DNA of 64,000 bases, taken from positions 496,001 to 560,000 of the forward strand of contig NZ_JADILO010000001.1 in the NCBI RefSeq assembly GCF_015278125.1, written 5' to 3'. The stretch is from Vibrio fluminensis. Its GTDB lineage: Bacteria > Pseudomonadota > Gammaproteobacteria > Enterobacterales > Vibrionaceae. The notes under the pieces are model-generated. The model did no database searches. It worked only from the letters and a program-made list of their open reading frames with translations, and was not told where the DNA came from. Made by a program: the position numbers and the translations under genes. Below are positions 26,693-36,539 of the stretch, in pieces (the first letter of the stretch is position 1; each line of letters starts with the position of its first letter).

Positions 26693-27508
26693 ATGCACTC
26701 TCTTTCTTATTTACGAAAGTACACAGCTAGAGCAATAACAATGATTAGAACGACGTCAGAAAGAAGAGAATCGATTTTAAGCAAGCTCAGAGAGTTTGGC
26801 TCTGTCTCAGTAATTCAATTAGCCGATGAATACGGTGTCAGTAAGGTAACAGTTCGAAACGACCTAGATAGCCTTGAAAATAAAGGATTGCTGATTCGAT
26901 CTCATGGTGGTGCGATGCAAAAAACCACCACGACCAATGAGTCAATGAATAGCCTAAAAGGCAACTTACACGTCAATGAAAAGAAAGCCATTGCGAAAGC
27001 TGGCGTAGACTATATCCACAATGGTGATTCTCTCATCATTGGAGCAGGAACAACCACCGAACAGTTGGTTCATTTACTCGAAGAGTTTGATAACTTATTT
27101 GTCATCACAAATGGCTTAAACATACTGCTCGCCATCCCAAGAAACGACAATATCTCGATTGTTAGTACTGGCGGTAGCCTACATCAAAACAGCATGTCTT
27201 TTTACGGTTCTCTAGCCGAGGAAAGCATCGAAAAATACCATGTAAACAAGATGATAGTCGGGATAGATGGGTTAAATATCGAAGCTGGCATTACCACCCA
27301 TAGTGAACATGAAGCCCGCTTCTACAAAGCGATGCGCAAAGCAACCGACAAATGTATTGTCCTTGCCGACTCCAGCAAACTGGGTAAAGTTAGCGTACAT
27401 AAAATCATGCCGTGTTCCGATATCGATGTACTTATCACCGACAAACGTATCAGCAAAGAATACCGCGAATATTTAGAAAGCCTAAACATCGAATTAGTGA
27501 TTGCCTAA
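26693..27508 (+). CDS. DeoR-family transcriptional repressor
   Basis: The 271-residue protein has an N-terminal helix-turn-helix at about residues 20-75 (VIQLADEYGVSKVTVRNDLDSLENKGLL followed by RSHGGAM). A C-terminal DeoR sugar-phosphate-binding domain follows at about 90-260 (IIGAGTTTEQL, DGLNIEAGITTHSE, VLADSSKLGK). Such proteins are usually released by a phosphosugar. ATG 26693 has a GAGGG site; an internal ATG at 26741 would give the more usual length and cannot be excluded. It sits between the PTS operon and the ABC operon and probably controls both. Confidence 0.9.
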   Translation: MHSLSYLRKYTARAITMIRTTSERRESILSKLREFGSVSVIQLADEYGVSKVTVRNDLDSLENKGLLIRSHGGAMQKTTTTNESMNSLKGNLHVNEKKAIAKAGVDYIHNGDSLIIGAGTTTEQLVHLLEEFDNLFVITNGLNILLAIPRNDNISIVSTGGSLHQNSMSFYGSLAEESIEKYHVNKMIVGIDGLNIEAGITTHSEHEARFYKAMRKATDKCIVLADSSKLGKVSVHKIMPCSDIDVLITDKRISKEYREYLESLNIELVIA

Positions 27509-27580
27509 TGCTCATCGAAGTAACAGCCATGCACTAGCCTACACACAAATAAATCATTAAAATTCTTGTACTTTCCGCTA

Positions 27581-27610
27581 AAAAGCATCTCCACTGGAGG
27601 TGCTTTTTTT
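27581..27610 (+). terminator. Rho-independent terminator of the DeoR-family gene
   Basis: AAGCATCTCC and GGAGGTGCTT pair (one G-U) around ACT, followed by T7. Confidence 0.9.
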
Positions 27611-27712
27611 ATCTAGCTCTCCATCGCCGACTGTCACCATCTCCCCTCTCGCATTCATCACACCAATAACCTTACAAACAAGAAAGGTATGATCAATATC
27701 TAACATTTGCTA

Positions 27713-27752
27713 TTTCTTTCTTAATTTAAAAATAAACTTTCGTATACTTTCC
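27713..27752. promoter_or_regulatory. Candidate operator/promoter of the ABC sugar operon
   Basis: TTTCTTTC at 27713-27720 and ACTTTCGTATACTTTCC at 27736-27752 repeat the CTTTC motif found before the PTS operon. The location 115-155 bp before the binding protein gene fits DeoR-type control; this is inference. Confidence 0.4.
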
Positions 27753-27866
27753 ATCAGCCATAACAAAGCTCAGAATCTTGCCTTTTCTTTCAAAAAGCTA
27801 ATTAAAGCAAAGTGAGCACCAAAAATGGCAACCTTTGTACCCCTACAGAAAATAAAAAGGACTATT

Positions 27867-28736
27867 ATGAAAAAGTTTCTATTTACAGGTGTTTTCTTGG
27901 CTTGCTCAATGAACGTTCAAGCTCAAGAGCCAACCATTTGTGCATCGATTCTTACCCAATCGCACCCATTTTATATCGCACTTAATGAAGGTCTAAAATC
28001 TGGCGCGGAAGAATATAAAGCGGATCTAAAAGTCTCGATCGCTAACCAAGATCTTTCTAAGCAAATTAATGATATCGAAGACTGTATTACCAAAAATGTT
28101 GATGCAATCATCGTCTCTCCTGTGGACTCAAAAGGCATTCGTGGCCCATTGAAAAAAGCAGAGCGAGCTAACATTCCCGTATTCACCGTGGATATTAGCG
28201 CAGAGAAGAGCAACATCGTTTCGCATATCGCTACAGATAACTACGGTGGTGGTGTAGAAGCAGGTAAATTGGCGGCGAAACACCTAAATGGCGAAGGCAC
28301 TGTCGTGATGCTTTCTTACCCTGGCATTTCTTCTGTAGAAGATCGTCTACGCGGTTTCCGTGACGCTGTCGCTGATACAAAGATCGAGATCGTGGCCGTT
28401 CAACCAGGTAAAACTCGCGAAGAAGCGATGACTTCGACCATCAATATGATCCAAGCCAACCCTAACACGGATCTCGTCTTCGCCTTCGGTGACGACATGA
28501 TGATCGGCGCAAGCCTTGCGGTAAACAAACAAAACTCACACGCAGTTGTGATCGGTTTTGATGGCATGCCTGAAGGCATTAAAGCTGTTGATGACAATGA
28601 AAACATCATCGGTGTAGTTAAACAAGATGCAGACCGCATGGGTCGCACCGCAGTTCGCGTGGCGGTTGATTACCTAAACAACAAACCAGTCGAAGCACAA
28701 TATCCAATCGTTCCAGTTCTTTACACTGGAAAGTAA
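27867..28736 (+). CDS. Ribose-type sugar ABC transporter binding protein
   Basis: ATG 27867 is chosen because AAAGGA precedes it and a clean signal peptide follows (MKKFLFTGVFLACSMNVQAQ); the longer frame to 27825 adds 14 unsupported residues. The 289-residue product is a Peripla_BP_4/RbsB-type protein. It shows HPFYIALNEGLKSGAEEY near the N-terminus, DAIIVSPVDSKGIRGPLKKA in the middle and FAFGDDMMIGASLAV near the C-terminal lobe. It captures a sugar in the periplasm for the ATPase and permease encoded next. The ligand is unknown; the linked kinases and aldolase suggest a ketose or pentose. Confidence 0.9.
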   Translation: MKKFLFTGVFLACSMNVQAQEPTICASILTQSHPFYIALNEGLKSGAEEYKADLKVSIANQDLSKQINDIEDCITKNVDAIIVSPVDSKGIRGPLKKAERANIPVFTVDISAEKSNIVSHIATDNYGGGVEAGKLAAKHLNGEGTVVMLSYPGISSVEDRLRGFRDAVADTKIEIVAVQPGKTREEAMTSTINMIQANPNTDLVFAFGDDMMIGASLAVNKQNSHAVVIGFDGMPEGIKAVDDNENIIGVVKQDADRMGRTAVRVAVDYLNNKPVEAQYPIVPVLYTGK

Positions 28737-28745
28737 TCGCTCAGA

Positions 28746-28779
28746 AAACTGAAGCCTCATTGGTGAGGTTTCAGTTTTT
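28746..28779 (+). terminator. Intra-operon attenuator hairpin
   Basis: AAACTGAAGCCTCA pairs with TGAGGTTTCAGTTT around TTGG, ending in five T. It lies between the binding protein and ATPase genes. That is the usual place for partial termination, which keeps binding protein levels above the membrane parts. Confidence 0.8.
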
Positions 28780-28793
28780 CCGGAGATCAATAC

Positions 28794-30299
28794 ATGTCTG
28801 ACTTGCTATTAGAAACCCACGACTTAAGCAAACATTTCGGTGAAGTGAAAGCCGTAGACGGCCTATCCATTAAGCTATATCGAAGTAAAGTGCATACCAT
28901 CTTAGGTGAGAATGGTTGTGGTAAATCGACCACGCTAAAAATGTTAGCAGGTGTCCATACTCCAACACGTGGCCATATTAAAAAAGAAGGCACTGAGCTT
29001 TCTTTTAACTCCCCTCTCGATTCAAGAGCCAACGGCATTGCAATCATATTCCAAGAGTTGTCGCTGTGTAACAACCTCACAGTAGCGGAAAACATATACG
29101 CCAACAACGAACCAAAACGATTTGGATTGATTGATGACAACAAACTGAATCAGATGGCGAATGAATTACTGAGCAAGTATCAAATTCCAATCGAAAGCCA
29201 CGTCAAAGTGAGCGAGCTTTCTATGGCTCAGCGTCAGCTGGTTGAAATTGCCAAAGGGCTCAGCTACCCATCCGAAGTGGTTATCTTCGACGAGCCGACA
29301 TCATCGCTGTCTGACTCCGAAGTTGAGATTCTATTCAACATCATTGAAGAGCTGAAATCAGAAGGTAAAGCAATTGTTTACGTCAGTCATAAGATGAAAG
29401 AAATCATGCTTATCTCAGACGACATCACGGTCATGCGCGACGGTCAATACATTGATACCGTTAAGAAAACCGATACTACCATCGACCACTTGATCACTAT
29501 GATGGTTGGCCGAGAGATGAATGATATCTACCCGCCAAAGCCTGATAACGCACTGGTCAATGGAGAAGAAGTACTCAAGGTTTGTGGCCTTACTCATCCA
29601 GTGATGTTCAATGATATCAACTTCAGTATCCGCTCAGGTGAGGTACTCGGTTTCTTTGGTCTGGTGGGCTCAGGCCGCTCTGAAGTGATGAACGCGCTGT
29701 TTGGCATGCTGCCTTATAGCGGCAATGTGCAGATATTAGGAAAAGATATCCTGATCGACTCGCCACGCACTGCGATAGACAACGGCATCGCTTTTGTCAC
29801 GGAAAACCGTAAAGAGCAAGGCTTGGTACTTGATCATAGTGTGCATGATAACTGCAACTTCATCAGTTACGAAACGGTCGCTAAAGGCTTTGTACGCAAT
29901 GAAGCTGAAGAGCAAAGAGTCACCGCAGACAGCATCCGCAAAATGAACATAAAAGTCCACAATGCCGACCAAGCCGTGGGCTCATTAAGTGGTGGGAATC
30001 AACAAAAAGTCGTGTTGGCAAAATGGTTAGAAAACCGACCAGACATCTTAATTCTTGATGAACCGACACGCGGTGTCGATGTCGGGGCCAAGTATGAAAT
30101 ATATAACATTATTAGAGATTTAACTGCAACTGGAACCGCGGTCATTATGGTCTCTTCTGAGTTACCAGAGGCGATCAACATGTGTGACCGCTTACTTGTG
30201 ATGCGCAACAAAACAATCGTTAAAGAACTCAATACTAAAGATTTATCACAAGATGAAGTGATGGTTTACGCTACGGGAGCAAGTTCTAATGCTGAATAA
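28794..30299 (+). CDS. Ribose-type sugar ABC transporter ATPase (double domain)
   Basis: The 501-residue protein contains two ATPase halves, as in RbsA/XylG/MglA. The first has Walker A GENGCGKST near residues 38-46 and Walker B VVIFDEPTSSLSD. The second has the altered Walker A GLVGSGRSE near 288, signature LSGGNQQK near 400 and ILDEPTRGVDVGAK. The start has GGAG upstream. It overlaps the permease gene by 11 bp. It powers sugar import with the adjacent binding protein and permease. Nothing in it points to one sugar. Confidence 0.93.
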   Translation: MSDLLLETHDLSKHFGEVKAVDGLSIKLYRSKVHTILGENGCGKSTTLKMLAGVHTPTRGHIKKEGTELSFNSPLDSRANGIAIIFQELSLCNNLTVAENIYANNEPKRFGLIDDNKLNQMANELLSKYQIPIESHVKVSELSMAQRQLVEIAKGLSYPSEVVIFDEPTSSLSDSEVEILFNIIEELKSEGKAIVYVSHKMKEIMLISDDITVMRDGQYIDTVKKTDTTIDHLITMMVGREMNDIYPPKPDNALVNGEEVLKVCGLTHPVMFNDINFSIRSGEVLGFFGLVGSGRSEVMNALFGMLPYSGNVQILGKDILIDSPRTAIDNGIAFVTENRKEQGLVLDHSVHDNCNFISYETVAKGFVRNEAEEQRVTADSIRKMNIKVHNADQAVGSLSGGNQQKVVLAKWLENRPDILILDEPTRGVDVGAKYEIYNIIRDLTATGTAVIMVSSELPEAINMCDRLLVMRNKTIVKELNTKDLSQDEVMVYATGASSNAE

Positions 30300-31290
30300 A
30301 GTCGATAACAGCCTAGATAGTGGCAACAATTTTAAGCAAAGCGGAAACGCTGCCTTAAGCCGTTTTCTAAAAGAGTATGGCGGTATATTAGGTGCGCTGA
30401 TCGCCTTGGTTTTTGTCTCTACGTTTCTGTCCGAATACTTTTGGTCAGTCAATAACATCACCAACATTATTTTGCAGAGCTCGATTGTCGCCATTGTCGC
30501 TTTTGGTATGACATACGCAATATTGCTTGCGGGTATCGACCTCTCGGTGGGGTCCATTGTAGCACTCACTGGCATGCTTTTGGTGCTAGGCTTAACCGCA
30601 GGGATCCCATTTGGCATCATGCTGCCGCTCTCTCTTGGCGTTTCAGTACTGTGTGGTTTTGCCAACGGTTTTGTGACCACCTTTTTAGGCGTGCATCCTT
30701 TTATCGTCACCATGTCATTTATGGGCATCTTCCGCGGTATCGCAATGCTAACCAGCGACGGTAAAGCGATTTCTCTCTATGACAACGCCGCCTTTGAATA
30801 CATTTTTAATGGTTATCTTTTCGGCATCCCGTTTCCAATCATCTTGCTGGTCGCAATGATTGTGCTCAACCACTATTTACTCGCCAAAACCACCTTTGGC
30901 CGTAAAGTTTATTTGGTCGGTGGTAACGCTGAAGCAGCGGCCTATTCTGGTATCAACGTCTCTAAAACCACTATCTATTCTTACATGATTGCCGGCCTGA
31001 TGTCGGGTATCGGTGGCGTCATGCTTGCGTCACGCATGTTCTCTGCGCAGCCAACCGCGGCAATGGGCATGGAGTTAGACGCCATTGCGGCATGTGTGCT
31101 TGGTGGTACTTCTCTGACTGGTGGTCGAGGCACCATCATTGGCACCGTTATCGGCGCGCTGATTATTGCGGTACTCAGTAACGTAATGAGCCTTATGAAC
31201 GTCAACTACTTTGTTTCTCTGATTGTTAAAGGCATCGTGATCCTACTCGCGGTTGGTATTGATGTTTACAAAAATAAGAAGGCGGCATAA
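30289..31290 (+). CDS. Ribose-type sugar ABC transporter permease
   Basis: The 333-residue inner membrane protein has about nine hydrophobic segments. RbsC/BPD_transp_2 hallmarks are present: GIDLSVGSIVALTG near residue 83, VHPFIVTMSFMGIFRG near 143, and GGTSLTGGRGTIIGTVIGALII near 270, the loop that meets the ATPase. Its last base overlaps the next gene (TAATG), showing translational coupling with the kinase. Confidence 0.93.
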   Translation: MLNKVDNSLDSGNNFKQSGNAALSRFLKEYGGILGALIALVFVSTFLSEYFWSVNNITNIILQSSIVAIVAFGMTYAILLAGIDLSVGSIVALTGMLLVLGLTAGIPFGIMLPLSLGVSVLCGFANGFVTTFLGVHPFIVTMSFMGIFRGIAMLTSDGKAISLYDNAAFEYIFNGYLFGIPFPIILLVAMIVLNHYLLAKTTFGRKVYLVGGNAEAAAYSGINVSKTTIYSYMIAGLMSGIGGVMLASRMFSAQPTAAMGMELDAIAACVLGGTSLTGGRGTIIGTVIGALIIAVLSNVMSLMNVNYFVSLIVKGIVILLAVGIDVYKNKKAA

Positions 31291-32216
31291 TGAAAATCGT
31301 ATCTTTAGGTGAAATTGTCGTAGAAATTATGGCAACCGAATTAAACCAATCTTTGTCACAGACCGGCGTATTCTCAGGGCCTTACCCAAGTGGTGCCCCG
31401 GCTATTTTCATTGATCAAGTGGCTAAACTTGGTGTCGACTGCTCTATCATTTCAGCTGTCGGTAAAGATGGTTTTGGTGAGATTAATCTTAAACGTTTAC
31501 AGCAAGATGGCGTCGATATCGCAGGGATCAGCGTCCTTGAAGATGAAGTAACAGGATCAGCATTTGTCACCTACCAATCAAACGGCGAGCGAGATTTTAT
31601 TTTCAACATCCGTAAAGCGGCTTGTGGTCAACTTTCTCTTAGCAACGCCAATTTGACGGTTCTCAATGACTGTACCCATCTTCATATCATGGGCTCATCA
31701 TTGATCAATCAAAACATCGTTGATCTCTGCTTAACGGCGATTGAGATCGTCAAAGGCAATCAAGGTAAGATCTCGTTTGATCCAAACATTCGCAAAGAGC
31801 TGCTCAATGACAATGTGAAGGCTTCGCTCAGCAAAATATTAGCCAATACTGATGTCTATATGCCAAGTGAAGCGGAAGTGACCATCTTATCGAGCTTCGA
31901 TGATGACGAGTCAGCGATTAATGAGTACTTTTCTCACTATAACGTCAGTGAAGTGGTATTAAAACAAGGCAGCAAAGGTGCCACGGTGTATACGCCAGAT
32001 TCATTCAATAGCATCGCGGCATTTACCGTTGAAGAAATCGACCCAACAGGTGCGGGAGACTGTTTTGGTGGGGCGTACATTGCTTGCAGAACTAAGGGCA
32101 TGAGCATTGAAGAGTCACTGACCATTGCCGCGCAATGCGGCGCACGCTCCGTCACTTTCAAAGGTCCAATGGAAGGCACTTCCACCCTGGACGAGTTAAC
32201 CCACTTCTTTAAGTAA
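31290..32216 (+). CDS. PfkB/ribokinase family sugar kinase
   Basis: The 308-residue cytoplasmic kinase starts MKIVSLGEIVVEIMATE and carries the catalytic PfkB signature DPTGAGDCFGGAYIA near residues 250-264, with Asp of GAGD as base. SGAPAIFIDQVAKLG near 35 is the substrate-side loop, in place of the common GGA.NVA form. It probably phosphorylates the sugar brought in by the coupled ABC importer. The identity of the sugar, and whether its product joins the PTS branch before the aldolase, cannot be read from sequence. A terminator follows. Confidence 0.88.
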   Translation: MKIVSLGEIVVEIMATELNQSLSQTGVFSGPYPSGAPAIFIDQVAKLGVDCSIISAVGKDGFGEINLKRLQQDGVDIAGISVLEDEVTGSAFVTYQSNGERDFIFNIRKAACGQLSLSNANLTVLNDCTHLHIMGSSLINQNIVDLCLTAIEIVKGNQGKISFDPNIRKELLNDNVKASLSKILANTDVYMPSEAEVTILSSFDDDESAINEYFSHYNVSEVVLKQGSKGATVYTPDSFNSIAAFTVEEIDPTGAGDCFGGAYIACRTKGMSIEESLTIAAQCGARSVTFKGPMEGTSTLDELTHFFK

Positions 32217-32234
32217 TTCATTGCGAACCATTAA

Positions 32235-32280
32235 GAAAACGCCTCTTTTTCAGCTCAATGAGAAAGAGGCGTTTTGGTTT
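32235..32280 (+). terminator. Rho-independent terminator of the ABC sugar operon
   Basis: AAAACGCCTCTTT and AAAGAGGCGTTTT pair around a 14-nt loop, followed by a T-rich tail. Confidence 0.88.
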
Positions 32281-32331
32281 ATTAAAGCATACGATTTAGC
32301 TTAGCTACTCTGAACACTTAATGCGGTAGGG

Positions 32332-35300
32332 CTACACTTTGCTGATTTTCGCTGGTAGCGCCTGACGCACCGCAGCACCAACAACCCAATCTAGCACCAC
32401 GCCATTGCCACCCCGAGTTGGGTCGATCAAACCAATATCGTTGATGTTTACCCCATCTTGATTATTAGTTTTAACCGGTTGTTGCTTATCACCAATCCAG
32501 TGCGCGCGCTCCCCAAGCTCAGTGTGACCAAAGCCGTGCTCAAAGCCCAACGCGCCACGTCTTATGCCTGACACCACCATCGCTAACGCGGTTATACTTG
32601 CGGTTGGCGTTTCGATAACAAACTGATCGCCAGTTTGAATGCCCGCCTGTTTCGCATCACTTGGATGGATATAAACGGGATTCACCCCTTTAATCGAATT
32701 CAGACGCGGCGATAAGTTCGACACCGCACTATGAATATTCGACTTAAAGTTAGTCAAACTAAATGGCCACTCCGTTTTTGGATATTGCGTCTCTAGCGGC
32801 GTACCATCAGAAAGTTTTTGCGGGTGCCACGTTGGGCAGCCACTGTAATACTCGCCAGTCATGGTGTTTCTTGCGCTGCCGACACGTTCATTCCAAATCG
32901 CGACAGGACGCGTCCATTTGTACTTCATTTGCTCACCGCGATAGGCTTCCGTGGCATTTTCAAAGCGACCACCACGGGCAAAAATGTATGCCACACGCTT
33001 CATCTCATCGGGCGTGAGTACTTTTTGCATACTCGGTAATAGGCGCTCTAAACCAGACCAAGCGATATCTTCTGCGCTGACTTCTGGAACCCCACCGTTG
33101 ATATACGCCAAGTTGGCCGCTGAACGAAGATAGAAATCTTCCGCACTGTGAATCCCATGCCATTGCCCTTGGGCATCTTTAATCGCTTGGTCGCCAAAGC
33201 CGCCGAGTTGCATCTTCTTCGCCACATCAATTAAGAAGTTCTCTAAACAAATGCTGCGACCATCAGCCGTCTTCTCGGTGCGAGCTTCAACAATCGGCCA
33301 ACGCGCCGTGACCGTTTTCACCGGAACGTCATGCCAAGGCGTTGCCATCCCCCAGCTTTCGTAGGTAACCGTATCTGGTACGATGTAATCCGACAGCGCG
33401 GTGGTTTCATTGATGAACGCATCGACCGAGACAATCAAACCTAGCTGCTGCGGGTCTTTTAGTTTCTCTTCCAACAGAGTTTTCAACCCTGGCACACCAT
33501 AAATCGGGTTTGCCATGTGATTGATCCACGCTTTTACTCGATAAGGATAACCATCAATGGCGGCAGAGAGATGCTCCGTCAATAAAGGCGCAGCAAATGG
33601 ATACCAAGGTGCGCGAGTTGGGTATGGTGAATCCCCCGCTGCAACACGGCGTTTGTACTCGCTGGTTTTTTGGTATGGGAACTTACTGCGTGATAGAAAC
33701 ACGCCCTTAGGACCCACTTTGCCTGCAAACTGAGTAAAATCATAACGCGGACCAGCGGCAGAGGTTGGATAGCCGCCAGCTTTGGCCATCGCACCACCTT
33801 TCATGTTGATATTGCCCACCAACGCATTGAGCATCATGATGGTGAAAGCATTGTAGAAACCATTGGTGTGCATATTGCCACCATGGGTATCGACCACCGC
33901 TTTGGTGCCGTAGCTCGTAAAACGCTGCGCCAAGGCAATCATTTGCTCAACGGGGATTTCACACTGCTCACTGTAAAACGCTAAATCGTATTTAAACGCT
34001 TCTTCTTTCAAGCACAATAGTGAAGACTTCACGCGTACTGAGCCAGAAGCAAGCTGCACGTATCGATCAACAAACAGTTCTGCTTCACCAGTTTGAGTAT
34101 GAACGCTCAGCTCGCCAGTTTGCGCGTCTACAATCAAGTATGGATCGCTCTCAGAGCGCGCCGCGCCCTCAAATGGCATATCCATATCTGAGGCGCGAAG
34201 GAAGCTACCGTGGCGCGGGTGCGTTTCATCACTGATCACTAAATGGGTTGCGTTACACCAATGTGCGGTGCCAGCCGCCTTCATCGCATTTGCACCAGGC
34301 TGCGCTAAAAACGTCTTGTTGTAGCGTTGATTGTCAATGATCCACTGGATCATCCCTAGCACCAACGCCGAGTCTGAACCGGGCTTAATTGGCAACCAAT
34401 GGTTGTTATCCCCTGCTGCGAGGCTCGATGAGCCCGCAGGCAAGCTCGGGGTAATAATCGTGTATTCCAACTTACCTTCGGTGCGCGCTTTAGCGAGCTG
34501 GCGAGCCTGACGTTTGAACGGGTTACCCGCTTGCGCTGGCGACATACCAATAAAAATAACGTATTCAGCGTTATCAAAATCGGGCTTTAAGTGGGCGTTT
34601 TTATCTAAATCATTCATAAACGCACCGCTGCCCGCTCGAAACGCATAACCACAATAAGAGCCGTGGTGGCCAAAGTTACGCGTGCCAAAACTATTAAACG
34701 CAAAGCGCTTAAAGATATCGTCTCGCCCTTCATTGCCGGCATTGGTCATCAGCAACTGGTTCGCTTTAGGCCCATATTCTGGGTTTTGTGGATCGACAGG
34801 AGTCGCCAGATCGCGGATCTGTTTTAAGCCTTCAACCTGCCCTTCACCAAACAGGTCGCCACCGTTAACCACTTCATCAATCAACTGCTCGTAGCTAATC
34901 GGCTCCCATCGGCCTTCACCACGTTTGCCCACTCGCTTCAACGGCTGGGTGATACGGTAAGGACTATTGCGCATTTCCAGCATGCCATTCCCCCGCGCAC
35001 ATGCGGTCGAGCGCCCCTCTAAACCACTTTCACCTGCCATGCCTAAGTAAGCCTGTTTGACTGGCGTTGCAAAGGGAATATGCTGTTGATGAGAAAGCGG
35101 ATGGTACGGGTTGCCCGCAATACGCAAGATCTCATCATTGCGATTGTCGATGCGCACACGCAAACCACACAAACTCCAACAGCCAAAACACATTGATGGT
35201 GCAACCCGCTGGTTAGGGTTTGGGATCAAATTACCTTGTTGATTCACTGTGTATTCTGGTTCTAGCGAATTACCGTGGTGAATATCGCGAGTTTTTTCGC

Positions 35301-35424
35301 CCGCAGTGCCATGAAGCGCCCCTTCAACCATATGTTTGGTAGTCGTCGCATAACCTGCAGCGAAAGCACCTAGCCCGCCTACGGCAAGCCCAGATTTCAA
35401 TAACTGACGGCGTTTAGTATCCAT
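32332..35424 (-). CDS. ttrA: Tetrathionate reductase catalytic subunit A (molybdopterin)
   Basis: The 1030-residue protein has a twin-arginine signal (KRRQLLKSG, residues 4-12). It is of the molybdopterin-bis-guanine dinucleotide oxidoreductase family. A [4Fe-4S] site is formed by Cys79, Cys82, Cys86 and Cys142 (CFGCWSLC and ACARGNG). Cys258 in HHGSYCGYAFRAG is the probable molybdenum ligand. It reduces tetrathionate to thiosulfate in the periplasm during anaerobic growth. Length and gene order (ttrB-ttrC-ttrA in transcription order) agree with known ttr loci. It lies 17 bp after ttrC. Confidence 0.95.
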   Translation of the reverse strand: MDTKRRQLLKSGLAVGGLGAFAAGYATTTKHMVEGALHGTAGEKTRDIHHGNSLEPEYTVNQQGNLIPNPNQRVAPSMCFGCWSLCGLRVRIDNRNDEILRIAGNPYHPLSHQQHIPFATPVKQAYLGMAGESGLEGRSTACARGNGMLEMRNSPYRITQPLKRVGKRGEGRWEPISYEQLIDEVVNGGDLFGEGQVEGLKQIRDLATPVDPQNPEYGPKANQLLMTNAGNEGRDDIFKRFAFNSFGTRNFGHHGSYCGYAFRAGSGAFMNDLDKNAHLKPDFDNAEYVIFIGMSPAQAGNPFKRQARQLAKARTEGKLEYTIITPSLPAGSSSLAAGDNNHWLPIKPGSDSALVLGMIQWIIDNQRYNKTFLAQPGANAMKAAGTAHWCNATHLVISDETHPRHGSFLRASDMDMPFEGAARSESDPYLIVDAQTGELSVHTQTGEAELFVDRYVQLASGSVRVKSSLLCLKEEAFKYDLAFYSEQCEIPVEQMIALAQRFTSYGTKAVVDTHGGNMHTNGFYNAFTIMMLNALVGNINMKGGAMAKAGGYPTSAAGPRYDFTQFAGKVGPKGVFLSRSKFPYQKTSEYKRRVAAGDSPYPTRAPWYPFAAPLLTEHLSAAIDGYPYRVKAWINHMANPIYGVPGLKTLLEEKLKDPQQLGLIVSVDAFINETTALSDYIVPDTVTYESWGMATPWHDVPVKTVTARWPIVEARTEKTADGRSICLENFLIDVAKKMQLGGFGDQAIKDAQGQWHGIHSAEDFYLRSAANLAYINGGVPEVSAEDIAWSGLERLLPSMQKVLTPDEMKRVAYIFARGGRFENATEAYRGEQMKYKWTRPVAIWNERVGSARNTMTGEYYSGCPTWHPQKLSDGTPLETQYPKTEWPFSLTNFKSNIHSAVSNLSPRLNSIKGVNPVYIHPSDAKQAGIQTGDQFVIETPTASITALAMVVSGIRRGALGFEHGFGHTELGERAHWIGDKQQPVKTNNQDGVNINDIGLIDPTRGGNGVVLDWVVGAAVRQALPAKISKV

Positions 35425-35441
35425 AATGAAATCCTCTTAAA

Positions 35442-36539
35442 TCAGTGTTGGTTGGCTGCTGATGCTGCCGTTTTACGTGATGGTTGAATCAGCTCTGAGC
35501 CAAGCAAAGCCAGCGCAAACCAAAGCCCAAACATACCAATGATGCCCAGCCAGCCATTGCTACCAAGCGGCAACTGATAAGGAAACGGGCCTACATCAAA
35601 CTTAGCGATGGTCTGCACATCCATCATCGTCACCCAGCGAACCGTCCATGACGACACAAGCGTAATAAGCGCAAGCAAAGTAGTCGGCCACAAGCCACAG
35701 TTTTGCTCACGCAAGGCAAACAAAGCCAACACCACACTCGTCAGTAGCAATAGCGCCATTAAAAACAGCCTTTTTAGCCACTGCGGGTCCGCATAAAGCG
35801 AAAATGAAGCGTTATTGGATGCCCAGATAGGTAACAATAGAATCGCCAATAGGCCACTCAACGCCGTTGCTTGCTTCAGCAAACGCGTATCCGCCAATGT
35901 GAGTGCTTTGTCATTTGAGGGGATTAACCACCAAATCAACACAGTAAAACCCACCGCGCCCAAAAATGCGGTAATAAACCACAGCAGTGGTGAAGCCGGC
36001 TGGTGCCATAAAGAACGAGATTGCACGATTGAAATCTCAGCGCCCGTGTAGAGCGCAATACTCAGCCCAGAGACTACGGTCAGCGCCGCAACCACCAGCA
36101 TTAACTGCGGGCTGGTTTGCCAGCGACCAAGCGCAAGTTTTGACAGCAATGGCAGCACTTTGCCAGGTTGTTGGGCAAGACCAAGCAAATCATTACGTAG
36201 GTATAGCCATGCGGTAACCACCGACAAAGCCGAAAAAAGCGGTAAGAATATCGAGCCCAATGACATCCATGACCAAGGCGTTAAATAAGGGTAAAAATGC
36301 CAAGCTCGACCCGGCTGATGCAGATCGCCCGTTAACGCTAGCGGGCCAACAATCGCGCCAATGGCAAGGGTTAAAACCAGTGCCGCACGCAGACGATGAC
36401 TGGTGTGAGATTCAAATAACAGCGCGATTAAAAATAGAATCGCCGCGGCATAGGCGGAACCGATGTAGAAGAAATACTGCACCGCCCACGGTAGCCAAGC
36501 AATTGCCTGAGGTTGCACTAACACTTCGGTGATGTTCAT
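35442..36539 (-). CDS. ttrC: Tetrathionate reductase membrane subunit C (NrfD-like quinol oxidase subunit)
   Basis: This 365-residue integral membrane protein has about nine helices. The NrfD/PsrC-like start (AWLPWAVQYFFYIGSAYAAAILF) is followed by the GDLHQPGRAWHFYPYLTPWSWMS motif near residues 70-93, typical of quinol-oxidising NrfD proteins. It takes electrons from menaquinol and passes them to the iron-sulfur subunit. The ATG overlaps the ttrB stop by 4 bp, showing coupling. It lies between ttrB and ttrA as in other Vibrio and Salmonella ttr operons. Confidence 0.93.
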   Translation of the reverse strand: MNITEVLVQPQAIAWLPWAVQYFFYIGSAYAAAILFLIALLFESHTSHRLRAALVLTLAIGAIVGPLALTGDLHQPGRAWHFYPYLTPWSWMSLGSIFLPLFSALSVVTAWLYLRNDLLGLAQQPGKVLPLLSKLALGRWQTSPQLMLVVAALTVVSGLSIALYTGAEISIVQSRSLWHQPASPLLWFITAFLGAVGFTVLIWWLIPSNDKALTLADTRLLKQATALSGLLAILLLPIWASNNASFSLYADPQWLKRLFLMALLLLTSVVLALFALREQNCGLWPTTLLALITLVSSWTVRWVTMMDVQTIAKFDVGPFPYQLPLGSNGWLGIIGMFGLWFALALLGSELIQPSRKTAASAANQH

